Part shown: positions 22,780 through 35,119 of the stretch, piece by piece
Layout of the letters: the number at the start of each line of letters is the position of its first letter
Numbering within the stretch: position 1 is the stretch's first letter
Position numbers and translations under genes: made by a program
Assembly (NCBI GenBank): GCA_009760855.2
Contig: WPIO01000060.1
Span: 1,295,501-1,359,500, forward strand
Source of the DNA: Cristatella mucedo
Taxonomy: Eukaryota > Bryozoa > Phylactolaemata > Cristatellidae
DNA: 64,000 bases
Reading direction: 5' to 3'
The notes under the pieces: generated by a model
The model's input: only the letters and a program-made list of their open reading frames with translations
Databases searched by the model: none
What the model was told of the DNA's origin: nothing

Positions 22780-25290
22780 TAAAATAAAGAGTAGATGTAT
22801 ATATTTACAGTTATTGCATACATTTTCATTTACGAGGGCCGGCTGTTCGAGGACTAGATAGATTAACCTTTGCATCAAAGGATTCTGGATGCAGCCTAAA
22901 GTGGATGGAACGTCGTAAAATATCAAATACAACGCATTCAGATATTAGATGTTGGGTGCGCCTGTCTTGCCTAGCCGCCGTAAGGAACTGGCCGAGAACA
23001 GCTGACCCACTTTTGGGTCTGCTCAGAAGCTTCTAACCTCGAGTATTGGGCACTATGACCCTGTTCATTGTTCCGTAATAAACTGCATCAGTCCGAGCCG
23101 TCTCTAGTTGTGCACGACTGCTATCGCAAACGTAATATTATGTTCGTAGTACCATTTTATTTAGGTTCGGTGCGAAACGAGTGCAATATATAGAGATTTA
23201 ACGCTTAAAAACGCCAAACAACAACCAGGAAGATGGTGCCTACCTTCGCAATTTTGTGACAGCTGTAGCTGAGCATGGCAGCCATAGGAAGATCCCAAAC
23301 CATACTACTGCAAGTCAATGTTCTTTAGAAATTTAGTTCTATTTGAAAGCTATATACATGAAGCGCCAGCCAGAGAATATGCATCACTTGCTAACTTCTA
23401 ACTACCAAAACCAATTTAAAGTCGAGAGATAAAATACCCAACTATGACATCTGACATCCATTTCGTATGAGCTGTAATTTAGGATCCACTAATGATCTAT
23501 AAGGCTGTCATCTTTTAGCTAATGTAGTATGCCGACCTAAAATTACTTATCGATGAAAGTTCTGTAGCAATTTTAAGGAAATGTCAGTCGCAGTGTTAGC
23601 CAATATTCGAACCTAAAAAGCGATGGCAGCCAAAGGAGCAAAAAGTATTAAGCACCTTATACTTTAGCGACGACTGCTTAATCAGTAAAGGGAACTTTGC
23701 TTATATTTGGATCCAGAACCTCCCTATAGTTATGTCAGCATAATTATCGCTAATTCGGCTGTCATGTCTTTTAAGTATATTTATAATAAGCTCCTAAACA
23801 TTCGCTTTAGTAATTAATCGTTCACGGATCAGTAAAATGAGAACAGCAACTTGCTGACTGTTACTGTTTGATTGATAGTTCCCAGCTACATTCTGCTGAG
23901 CTTGCAAGTCCCTCAATAAGCCTATTTAAGTTAAAATTTTATTTTCTGAAAATCGGTGCATGCAACATCTAACTGAACCTGTAGTCCCAGTTTTCCAGGA
24001 AATACCATCCCGGTTTACCGAAACCACAGTCTTTGCAATCATCCTTCCGAAGGCATGGTGAAACCCTTGAACTTGGTTTCCGCATATACGCTCATTTAAA
24101 ATTAAAGGGTTTTTTATTCTCGGCCAGAATGTCTTGGTTAACCCGAAATGCTGATATTTTGATCAATACACGGATGAGACCCAGCTCTGGTGCTGCCTAT
24201 GTGAGACTGCCACACCGACTTCCTCATAAGCTTCAAAAGATTGGCGTGGTCAATTTGATTTGTGGGGTTATTGTTTTTCCTCACCACAATATTAGCTTTC
24301 TTGTGGTCGTTAGTCATTATTAGTGGCTTAACCATACACTTTAAAACTGGAGCGTCTGTAAGGTCTTCTTATTTCTAAACTAACTGCAGAACCTTAACTT
24401 AGCGACCTCACGCGTTAGTGGGCACTCATATCAATGGCCCTAGTCCTGATCTTGTAATCAATACGGATATATGATTTCCTGAACTTTTTAGTGCTTCCTT
24501 ATATTATCGTATCATATCCGAATCTTGTTAACAGTTACTGTCCCGTCGTAAGGTGCAGGATGGCATCGAGCTCGCTCAGCAGTAAAATTTAAAAAGAATT
24601 GCTAAAAAGGACTTTTTAAATTATGGTTTTGTGCAGGCATTCATCGTATGCATCAAAAACCGTCCAACAGCACCAATGCCATCAGTTATGTATGCAGTAA
24701 ACGTACAGCCTAGAAAGATTTTTATAGTCAAGGTTTTATGACTTTGGTTCATGTAGGCAGAAGTGAAATTTCGTTTTACCTACGAAACAAGTTCTAAAGA
24801 AGAGCAGCGAAAAGGACAGGCATTATTTTAGCTTCAAAACGTCTGTCTATTGGCTACAAAGTTTTTTCAGAGACTTCGCCTGTGTCTAAATCAAGAAGCT
24901 TTTGATCACAAGGTCTTCACCTTTAACTATAAAAAGAGTGCCTCGCCCATTGCAGTTAAAACTAGTTTAAAAGCCATTTAATCATTTTTGCAGCCAATCT
25001 GAGTGATCTCACAATAATTGATGGTTCACTGGATAAAGTTAGCGCTCCATAAAAATTCAAGTGTGCCTTTATTTGTCGTATAATTGAAATGCTTTCATTA
25101 AATACAGAGGTCCTAGTAATTTAAAGCTTAGTCTTTGCTCTACAATTTTTGTTAAATATTACCAAAATATTTTTGCTAAGGATATAATGCATCTGAAAGA
25201 ATTAATGGTAAATACTATACTAGTCGGGATTGCAAGGTCACAGCCTAACTAAAACTTCCACTGTCGACAGAATACTTTCCAAGCTGGTGC
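22780..25290. other. Intronic AT-rich sequence
   Basis: Part of the 11.3 kb intron between 34103 and 22778. I see no ORF with motifs. Parts may be LINE relics too decayed to recognise. Confidence 0.4.
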
Positions 25291-25299
25291 GATTGCGAT

Positions 25300-27210
25300 A
25301 ATCTAACACCTCTTTTTTTCTTGATCTACCTGCTTTGTTTGAGGCTATTACTCACAATGTCCTTCTTATATCTTAGGAAAAAATGATCAGTCTTAGTGAT
25401 GAAATAACGGTATTGTAAAAATTGAGCTTGTCAGATCACGTTACATCCCAATCATTTGGTGGTCAACTTTTTTCTTGCAGACTAGTTAAAAGCAGATTTC
25501 TGAAAGGTTCAATTCTAGATCCGGTTAACCATTTAAATCTAGCGTCTGATAGAAGTAGTTGGAAGCCAGGGTATCGGCTATCACTTCAATGCTAACGATA
25601 CCCAGCTGTTTAACTATTTTTATAGCCGAAGTGAGCAGGGGGCACCCTGCTCCCTAATACTGCAAAGACGCAGTTTTCACTGATAGCCTTGAACGCGGGT
25701 ATTTGGCTTCTATCCATTTTAGCTTGATTGCTTGGAGCCATGGGGTGGTACTGTTGACACGTAGATCATATGGGACCAATAAGTAAAGTCGAAGCAAAGG
25801 ATTGTATAGATACAACAGCGAGACCTACTCAGACCTAGTTTCCCATGGGGCTCAGTATTAAGTGTGAAGAAATATTAATCTACAAAAAGCCTTTGTGAGA
25901 CTCGGATACAAACTTTCGGATGCAAATAAACATCCTGGGACAGAAGCCTCGAAGCTTCAATAGAAAAATGGCCTAACACCCGGGACTTGAGAACGTCGGG
26001 AGGAATTCTTGTTCACCAGTAATGCTGGCACAATAGGTTGAGCCTAAGCCGGCAATGCCTTACTGTAACAACTTGTGCAACCTATTCTGACAATGTGAAC
26101 ATAAACAGCCTAAGCCGACCGTATGCTTATCAAATTGACTTACAAAAACAAGCATTCGAATGACGATGGGTGGGGACCTTTTCAACCACGCCCAAGCTTT
26201 TGCATGTAGCAATCATCCGAGAAACCACGAAAGCATTGGTAACCAAGAAGCTCGGTGTTTGGTCAACTTCTTTTTGAAACTATACTTTACCCTTTGCTGA
26301 TGTAACTGCCAAGCTCAAGCTCGGTTCTCTATTTTCTGTACATCACATATAGCTTGACATTTCTAATGCTCCATGCCTTTCAATACGTCAAACTCGATTA
26401 ATTGCCTTGCTGTTTTTCTTGCGATATTTGCACTTCGATGGCAACAAATTTTGAAATTTAAATGATAAAAAAAATGATTTACTGGTCGTAGGATAACTGA
26501 GTGCATCTCGGATGTTGGCAAATGTGTCTATCAAAACTGACCATGATTGAATATCCCTGCAGCTACAGAGGAAGATCACGGTGTCTTCAGCAACATTGAC
26601 CACTCACTAGACGACCATATCAACTCCATGTCACTTCAGCCTATTTTTGGCTAAAAAATGCTAAAATTTGGACCGCCTTGGAGTTTATTACCATACCAAA
26701 GTCGATCCATACATTTGTAATATCCATTCTCGGCACAGTAACTTTTTACTTTAAGTTTTTTGGCAGCCCAATACGTTGTACATAATTTTTGTGCAAAACT
26801 CGGTAACCTTGTTTGTGCTATGCGTCGTGAGAGTCACGCTGCTGTGACGCAACTTATAACTGACTTGCATTGGCTCGCTATCAAGCTGCTCATCTAATTG
26901 CGGTTGCTTTATGCTCTCGCTCCAGCCAGTCTATTCAAACTGCGTTCCAATCTGGATAGGCTACATAGAACAAGCTCCTCTGACTGAAATAATTAGGTGG
27001 GCCTGAAGCCAACCTCAAGTTCATAGAAATCAACTTTTCTCGTTCGCATTTGACCAAAGCGACTAAAATCACTACTGACGTAAGTATAAATATTCCCAAA
27101 TTAAAAAATCTTAAATGGGTGCTAAAAAAGGAACCGTTCCTCTAAACACCGGTTAGGTCCTATTGAATCTATTTTAGTGTGCTGAAGTTAGCTGAGTATT
27201 TGCACATTAT
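25300..27210 (+). mobile_element. Very old LINE relics (family A-like RT)
   Basis: Residual RT blocks can be read: LDLPALFEAITHNVLL at about 25320 (motif A), FLKGSILDPVN at about 25500, YHFNANDTQLFNYF at about 25575 (motif C, YADD changed to NAND). Around 26240-26480 a second partial copy has GVWSTSF and the WQQILKFK-type block. Stops are dense. Probably two overlapping relics. Confidence 0.6.
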
Positions 27211-27349
27211 CACTAACCGCATTGAAATAATTCTTTTGAAGCTTACAAAAACTCATCCTTAGACGGCACGGTTCTCTGATGGCACTACGAAGATGTAACA
27301 TTTTATGAAAGGGTGAACTGGTATAATATAGAGCTTGACAAGATCAGAG

Positions 27350-29252
27350 GGTCCATCCCTAAGATTCTACCATCTCCTCTGGACTCACGTCCCTCAATAA
27401 CACCAACACAGAAATCGCGTCACTCAATACGTGCATTACCCTAATCTCTACATTTAAGGAGGCCGCGAGAGTGACCTTATTCTAATGTTCTGATTATAAT
27501 CAGGGAAAATTACCAGTCTTATAGACCCTGTTCCCCCTTGCCTACTTCTAAGATGCCTAGATTCGATACTGCCATGCATAAATAACTTAGAAAATATGTC
27601 CTTAAGCTCAGTTCATGTCTCTGCACCTATCAAAGGATGCAGTTGGGTCAAATTTGAGAAAGAGCACAATACGTAGATAACTTTAGCAGCTTCCGCCTAG
27701 TCTCTCTTTTACCATTCCCATCAAAGACACTACAATGAGTTGTGACGGGCCGCTAAACGCTTAAACTGCAACCTTAAACCTAGCAAGTAAGTTCCTGACT
27801 AAATTCAGAGCTAATCACTTCACAGAGTCATCACTGATTATGGCTGATAAGCATTTAACCAGAATGTGGACTTTTATCTAGTCTCTCTGCTTGTTTCGCT
27901 CGCTCTTTCGGCAGCTTTTAATACAACTGTTCAAACAGCCTTTCTTAAGCGCTTCTTATCTGGCCTGTTCATCATGCTGGCACTGAACAGCACTGGTTCA
28001 GATCCCATCTCAGGTAGAGGCTGCAGATTAGTGATGCAAAAAAAAAGATCATGCGTATAACCCTTGGAGTGCGAGGTACTCAGGGCTCTGTGCTTGGTCT
28101 GCTTCTCTTTGAAGTTTATATTCTCAGTCTTGCGATGTGATCTCCTAGCAATATCTAGCCATTCACTACTATGCAGATGACATTCAGGGGTACCGGTAGT
28201 GTGATCCCACAGCTATCTAGCACGGCGAGTTCTCTATAATACAGTTGCTGCATGTAATGCTGACACTTACAAATGGATTGCAGTAGCAATCTTTCTCGGA
28301 TTGGATTAAGAAAAAATCAACTTGCTATCTATGGGAAAACTAAGCATGACTACGAAACAGGAAACAATTTTGCTAAAAAATTGTCTGGGACAGTATTTAT
28401 AGTGTAGATTCTGTATGAAATCTTGCGGTCCTCTTCCAAAGTAACCTTTCACAAAAGGAACACATCAGCTCCACAGTCAAGTCCGGCTACTTTCAGCTGC
28501 ATAATATTGGTAAAATCTGGGCTTGCTTACACTGAAATACTAAATCAAAATTTTTCCATTAGCTTGTAGCATCCCGTTTTGACTTATATAACTCACTGCT
28601 TGTTGGTCTACCGGTGCATGCAATTAGGTCTTTATATTTGTGCACAACCCTGAAGCGAGGTATGCCTGCCGCGAGTGTTGCAGTTGCCACATCGCACCAC
28701 TGCCTACAGACGTAGTCTGGCTCTCATTCAAGCAGCTTATGGACTTCAAGGCTGTCCACTCACTTCAAGGTCCCTTCATTCTCCAGTTCCAGCCTGCGTA
28801 TCAGAAATGCTTTCCTACCATGCCAACCAAGGTACCACACCTGTTCTGACTCAACTTTTTTAGCCGTACCTAACACGCACCTCAAGCACTTTGGAGAACA
28901 AGCCTTTATTTCACACGCTCCCACAAGAATAATTCACTCCCAACCGACATCATGACACCCAGTAACATGATGATAATATGAAGCTAGAAGCACCTTTCAT
29001 TACAATATTTAGTGGTTCCTTGTTATTCATTGTTTGTGTGCTTACGAGGTCTGAATCAATGCTGCCTTTAACCTCATCTACAAATTCGCCCTGTCCATGT
29101 CGCATATTAAAATTTAAAACTTGATGATATTGCCAATGTTGTAACGTATCAATTGGCAAAGCTTTCTTTTGAGCATCTGTAAATTGCCTAGGACAAGATC
29201 AAGTTCTCAGTAATGTACAATTGCACTTGTATTATACTTATTAATAAGCGAC
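27350..29252 (+). mobile_element. LINE family A copy, RT to 3' tail
   Basis: Remnants of the connector (27360-27600), FRLVSLLPFPSKT near 27690, LVSLLVSLALSAAFNTTVQT (27870, motif A region), and HYYADDIQG (YADD motif) near 28170, then a 3' region and the hairpin-like GCCTAGGACAAGATCAAGTT at 29187. It ends TTATTAATAAG, directly followed by the next copy in the same orientation. Confidence 0.75.
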
Positions 29253-29254
29253 CT

Positions 29255-32215
29255 TATTTCTGAAAATGGTGTCGACCTGCTCGCCCAAAGTGAAACTTGT
29301 CTAATATTGGTAAACTTCCCCACAATTAAAAATGCTACCCCATCTGGTTTCTCGTTCCTTCACACCACTAGATCAATAAAAACTGAGATGGAGTTGCTAA
29401 TATTGTGGGGTTGAAATTCAACTTCAAGCCATTTGCAGTACCCTCTTAGCAGTCTTTTGAATAAATTGTCTTAGTCTCATCCAAAAACTGCTAGCAATAA
29501 TTGCAGTAGTCTATCGCTGAAAGGTACCAAACCATCCTTTATCTCAGATTTCTCTGATCTCATTTCGATTCTGTGTGCAAGAAATCGATTCTTCCTCGTT
29601 ATGGGTGATTTCAAAGTTCATTTTGATAACTTATCTGGCGCTTTCAGCACCGAACTTCGTGCATCGACTGACTCGTTGTCTCTTGTGGCTCATGTGCATG
29701 GCCCTACTCACATCAAGGGTCACACACTCGACCAGATTTTCTCATACAACTGCAAATTTTCATTACCAATTATTAACAAATCCTGCTCATCTGACCACAT
29801 GCAGATCTCATTCAATCTACAGTGTGTCCCCACCTCCTCCTCTAAAATAACCTGTGAATCGCGAACTCTCAAGACCCTTGACATCGATGCTGTCCGTGCA
29901 AGAACATCTGCTTCAACTCTGCTGCTAAGGCATCCCTCCGATCTGTCATCATTAGTTGATAGCTATAACACGACACGAGATAACACGCTCGATGAGTTTG
30001 CACCTCTGACAAAGCACACTGTTTGCCCTCGCCCAGACGGCCTATTGTTTACCACAGACAATAAACTAGCCAGGTCTACCAAGCACAAGCTTAAAAAAGC
30101 ACACACAAGATCAGGACTGACTGTCCATCGACAGGCATATAAAGACTACTGGAGGTCGTGCCAATCGATCCTAGCATAGGCCATGTCTAGCATCTATAAA
30201 AACATCGTTGAATCGCAGATGCACAATCAAAAAATGTCGATGTCGACGATCAATCATCTCCTAACCCACTCCCAGATTAGCTCCTTACCTGATGATTCTT
30301 GTTATGATCTATCAGATCGCTTCTCTCGATTCTTTGTGCAGAAGATAGAAAAGATCAGGGAATCCATCTCTGCGATGACGACATCCCAACTAGAATGCTT
30401 TTACCCGATTCCTGGCTGCACCTCAATGTCTACATTTAAGCAGGTTACTAGTGATCTATTCCGGAGATTCGTATCCCAATCAAAGAAGCAACAAGTCCTC
30501 TGGACTCCATTCCTACAGTCCTGCTCATACGTTGCATTGATCTGCTGCTGCCATGCATAACTAACATCATTAATATGTCATTAGCCTCCGGTCATGTCCC
30601 AGCACTTTTCAAGAAAGCTGTAGTCGCACCACTTCTCAGGAAAGCTACACTAGACCAAGAGAAATTGAGCAACTACCGTCCACTATCCCTTCTACCATTC
30701 CTATCAAAGACACTGGAACGGGTCGGGGCAGACCAGAAGAACTCATATATCAAAATTTCACACCTCCCTAGTAAGTTTCAGTCTGGCTTTAGAGCTAATC
30801 ACTCCACGAAGTCAGCATTGCATAGGGTATACTACGACCAACTTAGGAATGCAGACATGGGTAGAGAGTCTCTGCTTGTTTTGCTTGATCTTTTGGCAGC
30901 TTTTGATGCCATCGATCACAAAGTTCTTCTAGAGCGCCTCTAATATCAAATCGGCATAAATAGCACTGCTCTGCAATGGTTCAGGTCCTATCTCAGTGGG
31001 AGGCTCCAGAGTATTGACGTAAATGGAAAAAGATCATCCTAGGTACCTCTGAAATGTGGGGAACCTCAGGGCTCTATGCTATGTCCGGTTCTTTTCACGG
31101 TTTAAATTTTCTTTCTTGCTGATGTGATTTCTAAGCACAATCTAGGCTTTCACTTCTATGCCTATGACACTCGGTTGTACCTTTGGTTTGATCCCTCCCG
31201 TCCTTCGAGCACCTCAAATTCTCTCAACTCGCGGCATGCACTGATGACATCTGCACATGGATAGCAACAAATTTTCTAAGCCTACACGGGGATAAAACTA
31301 ACTTGCTAGTTATGGGCAAACCCAGTGAGATTCAAAAATTGGAAAGGCTGATGCTCAAAATATGCTTCACCAGCATATCTCCTGTTGAATTAGCTTGAAA
31401 TCTAGGTGTCGTGTTCCAAAGCGACCTCTCGTTTGACGACCACATCAGCTCCACATAACATTGCTAACATTCAGGCTTGTTTAGATAAGGATACCACGTC
31501 CAACTTGGTACATGCATTCGTGGCATCCCGTCTCGACTTCTTTAACTCATTGCTTACTGGCCTACCGGCATGTGCAGTCAAACAATTGCAGCTGGTGCAA
31601 AACGCCCCAGCTAAGCTGGGCTTTCGCACGTGTAGCAGTTGCCCCATTACACCACTTCTCGTCGACCTGCAATGGCTACCAGTCAAGCAACGGATTGACT
31701 TCAATGTTTGGCACTCACTTTTACGGTTACTTAACTCTTTGGCTCCAATCTATCTCTCGGATATACTCCCCCATCAGGCCAAGCATCGTACCGACTGCTT
31801 TTCGGAATCCAAAAACCTACAAATACCTGGTACAAACCTCAAATCCTCTGGAGATCGTACATTTAGTTCATATGCTCCTAAAAACTTCTTCCCGACTTGC
31901 ATCACAATATCCCCTGACTTGACCACATTTAAAAAGAACTTAAAAACACACCTATTTAGGACAGCATTCAGTGGGTCCCTGTGATTCGTCCTCCATGTGC
32001 TTATGTGCGCTGATGCTGTGCATGCTGCCACTAACCACATTTGAATGCTGACCCTGTGCATGTCACCCCTAACCATATTTTTCATTTCGTTTGTTTAACA
32101 AGCATGATATTACTCACCATTCAATTTTGTTTCCCTTTGCAGCAAATGTAAAGCGCCTAGAGAGAGATTGAGTTCTCTGAGGGCCCTTTATCTAGTGCAT
32201 CATTTCTACTATTAA
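29255..32215 (+). mobile_element. LINE family A, best-preserved copy (endonuclease + RT)
   Basis: About 3 kb in one orientation. The endonuclease remnant starts with LLAQSETCL and TPSGFSFLH and continues VMGDFKVHFDN, HIKGHTLDQIFSYNCKF and SDHMQISFNLQ. The connector is DEFAPLTKHTVCPRPD. RT blocks: NYRPLSLLPFLSKTLERV, KFQSGFRANHSTKSALHRVY, LLVLLDLLAAFDAIDHKVLL (motif A), then FHFYAYDTRLYLW (motif C, YADD changed to YAYD). The C-terminus has LDFFNSLLTGLPACAVKQLQ and ends SGSL. Frames at 29601-30179, 30183-30560, 30575-30943 and 31406-31984 are separated by stops and shifts. The 3' UTR and hairpin (32148-32195) close it. Confidence 0.92.
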
Positions 32216-32969
32216 AGTTGCTCTTAGTTTTGTGATTATTATCTTTAGAAAAAAATAGGCCAAAATGTTGACTGGAGACTCCATCTTATGCTTAAAAAAA
32301 TTGGATTCTCCGCTTGGACCAAAATATTTGCGATTTTATCTTACTCTAATATAGTCAGCACTGCTTGACTCATACCAGAGAGTCCTCACCCTGCCACCTC
32401 ATTTATCTACCAAGATGGCGGCGCACAAACTGGCAGCTTTTTTTGACAGATTTTTAATCTTGGATTTAGGCTGTTTTTCCTATATTAAACGATAATATAT
32501 CCGAACTCTTACTAATAGGACAATAAAACATAAAGCTATTTTAGGTATAGGCACAGTAGTATGGCCATCTATATTCTCAAAAAAATTAAGGTGTCTTCTT
32601 TGATAGCTGCTAAAAAATTAAAACCTTCGTAATGAAGACTGATTGGAAATCCATCTATCTCCTACCATCACTCTATAAGATTTACACGCTGTCAATCTTG
32701 CTGGCTAGCTAAAAAATCAAACAAGCTCCTTGTTTCTTTTAGGCGAGAATCCTCCAATTAGTGGTTCTCTAAGCCCATGCAACTAAAAATAAGAACTGCA
32801 ATACAAATCAACCAATCGTAGAGGTTTAACAATACGTCTCCTTTGCTGAATTAGCTACGCCAGCTGCAGGTTGATCAATCGGTGAAGAGAAAAACTCTTA
32901 CTCCAAGCCTAAGTGCCTGTATTTTTTTGGATTCTTTATACCTGGCTGAACTGCTGCTTTAGTTTCAGC

Positions 32970-33165
32970 TTGATTACAGGCTCGTCTCATTAATGGACAA
33001 AATAGCTTACAAGGTAAGGTGTTCCTTATTCATGACTGAGATCATGGGTTTAAATCATGGAGCTCATTGAATCTTTATTGCCGATTGCATGTGGTGTGTT
33101 AGCCGATAAGGCTCTTCTGCCGCTATACAAATGAGTCTGTGAGATCAGCTAAGAATGAGGTAACT
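32970..33165 (+). mobile_element. Degenerate tRNA-derived SINE
   Basis: ACAAGGTAAGGTGTTCCTTA, GAGATCATGGGTTTAAATCA and TGAATCTTTATTGCCGATTG align to head, B box and body of the SINE at 4050, with about one change in five bases by eye. It is the oldest-looking of the five copies. Confidence 0.6.
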
Positions 33166-33699
33166 ATTCGACGCTCCTTCTAAGTTTGGACAAGGGCACG
33201 CTGAATGCGGGAGGCAGGCCCAAGACCAGCTGCCGGGAGTGTCTCCACCGCGCACCACCTTTCTGGCTTGCTTGTCTTCAGGCAGCGACCGGCATCGCGT
33301 CGACTGTCGCCACTCATAGAAATCTCGTGCTCACTTGCTAGTGCTGTAGCTTTCATTCAACTGGTTTGCTCTGCAGAAACGTAGTCTGCTGGCCGATTTA
33401 ACCTGCCACGCCCCTCGTGCTGAACTAGTATGCAAATACAGGATAAATAAGGAAATGATATAATAAATTTCAACGACGGAAGACAGTTTGCGCCTTAAGT
33501 AAGGTGCAAGTCTAAGTCAAGTCTCAAGTCTCTGCAAGCCTACAAGACTCTTTGAATTACTTCAAAAATTCTCAGGCAACACCACTCTTATTCTGCCGAC
33601 TCTATAAACTCATTTTCAACAGTCTTAAACACAAATTTCGAAGCTGCTTCTAAATTGTAGCTCAAGCAGAATTCTTCAACGGCTCTCCTGATTTATTAT

Positions 33700-33785
33700 T
33701 TTTTGTGAAGTGAAGATTTCTGGCTACCGAATGGTCACCGAAAGCCACTTAAGCTTTGAGTACATTAAAGAAAAATTCTACTGAA
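33700..33785 (+). mobile_element. LINE family B 3' stub
   Basis: GTGAAGTGAAGATTTCTGGC, TACCGAATGGTCACCGAAAG and CCACTTAAGCTTTGAGTACA match the C-terminal coding end of family B (YRMRTESRLGCEC). Only about 80 bp is retained. Confidence 0.55.
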
Positions 33786-34102
33786 AAACCTACCTGGTAA
33801 TACGGCTTTGTGAAATAATAGACATATACATCTTGCACTACAAGATGAAGCTCAATAGAGCATACAATTCGGCTGATGTGATATGGCTGGTGATTGAAAC
33901 TTAAACGGTAGTTGTGGAATAATCAGCCCTCAGCTCTTTACTACCTATTGTGACTCTGGACGACAGTTAGCAAAACGCCAGAGCGAACCATTTGAGAAGC
34001 ATTAAGGCAAATTGGTTGTTGTAGCTTGGATCTGAGCACTGGCTGTAATTGCAATCTATCATGCACAGAATATACTGCCCCCAGGTCGCACAAGCCACTT
34101 AC

Positions 34103-34358
34103 CTGAATTCGGGAGCAGGTCGAAGCCATTTCACCGCAAAAAGCCACCGCTCGGCTCATATTCAGAGCGAGACTCTCCTGTACGATGCTGACGAGCTTAA
34201 TTAGAATAAACATGGTCTCCAAAGGTGGCATGCGGTTATACATCAGAATGTAGGCGACGATCCAGCTGCCCATCGTCATCTTGGAGAATGTGAATAATCC
34301 GAGCTCCATCAAGATAAAATAGACCCTTGACGAGACTAATATCACGTCCATCTCGCGT
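34103..34358 (-). CDS. ABCC4-like exon: TM5-TM6 of the first membrane domain
   Basis: The exon starts with A, completing Arg, followed by REMDVILVSS. It holds two hydrophobic runs (around MGSWIVAYILMY and FILIKLVSIVQE) and ends EMASTCSRIQ. The pattern of an E at the start, a SSR near residue 10, FSK in TM5, and E-x-x-S-x-x-RIQ at the end matches the MRP4 exon at this position. The acceptor is CCGTTGCAG and the donor ATTCAG|GTAAGT. Length is 256 bp with phases 2 in and 0 out, consistent with both neighbours. Confidence 0.94.
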
Positions 34359-34991
34359 CTGCAACGGTTGGGCGTTCCTGCTGTATTAAGCATACAGGCA
34401 CTGCCTTTATTTGACTATTGCCTAAGCTAGCTATTTCAGTCGACATTTAACAACGCATCAAAGCAAAACAAAGAGGTAGCACAGTGATTCACAGATGTCA
34501 TTAATGATTAATTAATGCTGTCAAGCATCTCAACTTAAGACATTTAAGGAGGACTGCAGCATGATCTATCAGCTTATAAAACTGAGAGCAACATGCTCTA
34601 TCACCTTCTAAAACTGAGAAGTGCCGGTTCCCGGACCTATCTCCAAAGCATGAAACTCTGACCAGTACGAACAAAGCTCCAGATGATCTTCATAGAAAAG
34701 AGCACCGAACGAGTATTTATGAATGATTTATTCAATCGATATCCTCCTCTCCAAGAATTAATCGAGGATGGATTCTGAAGTAATATATTTCAAGTCATAT
34801 TTCGATGGGACTGGCAGTTGAAAACGTATGCTTTCGTTCATTGACGGTAGTTTAGTTGAGACTCTGTGTTAGATATCAATGCAAATTTATGCTTTGAAGT
34901 ACAAACGTCCTTCCTTCTTGTATAGAATGACCGTTTAACAGGAAAGAGGCAGATAAATACGAGAAGAAGCTCACTACCGAGTGTAACCCAC

Positions 34992-35117
34992 CTTCTGACA
35001 GCTGCAATGAGCTCAGCAAATGGCTTCTCCCAGCAGTACATCTTAATAACTTTTATCCCTGTAATGATCTGATCCATCAGCCGAATTCTTTCATCCGAGT
35101 GGACAGCAGTTTTGAGG
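34992..35117 (-). CDS. ABCC4-like exon: first intracellular loop pair (ITGIKVIKMYCWE)
   Basis: The exon reads LKTAVHSDERIRLMDQ, then IITGIKVIKMYCWEKPF, ending AELIAAVRR. The motif RI-x-x-M-x-x-x-ITG-x-x-x-IKMY-x-WE is diagnostic for the cytosolic loop between TM4 and TM5 in ABCC transporters, where the coupling helix contacts an NBD. The first base completes an Arg codon (CG|C) begun in the exon at 50385, and the last two bases (AG) join the A of the exon at 34358. The acceptor is TATCACTTCAG and the donor AGAAG|GTGGGT. An upstream Met in the same frame is intronic, because the splice phase fixes the start at 35117. Confidence 0.95.
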
Positions 35118-35119
35118 CT

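Noticed and set aside
31471-32085. Minus-strand frames over the LINE A C-terminus
   Set aside because: Antisense shadows of the LINE coding region.
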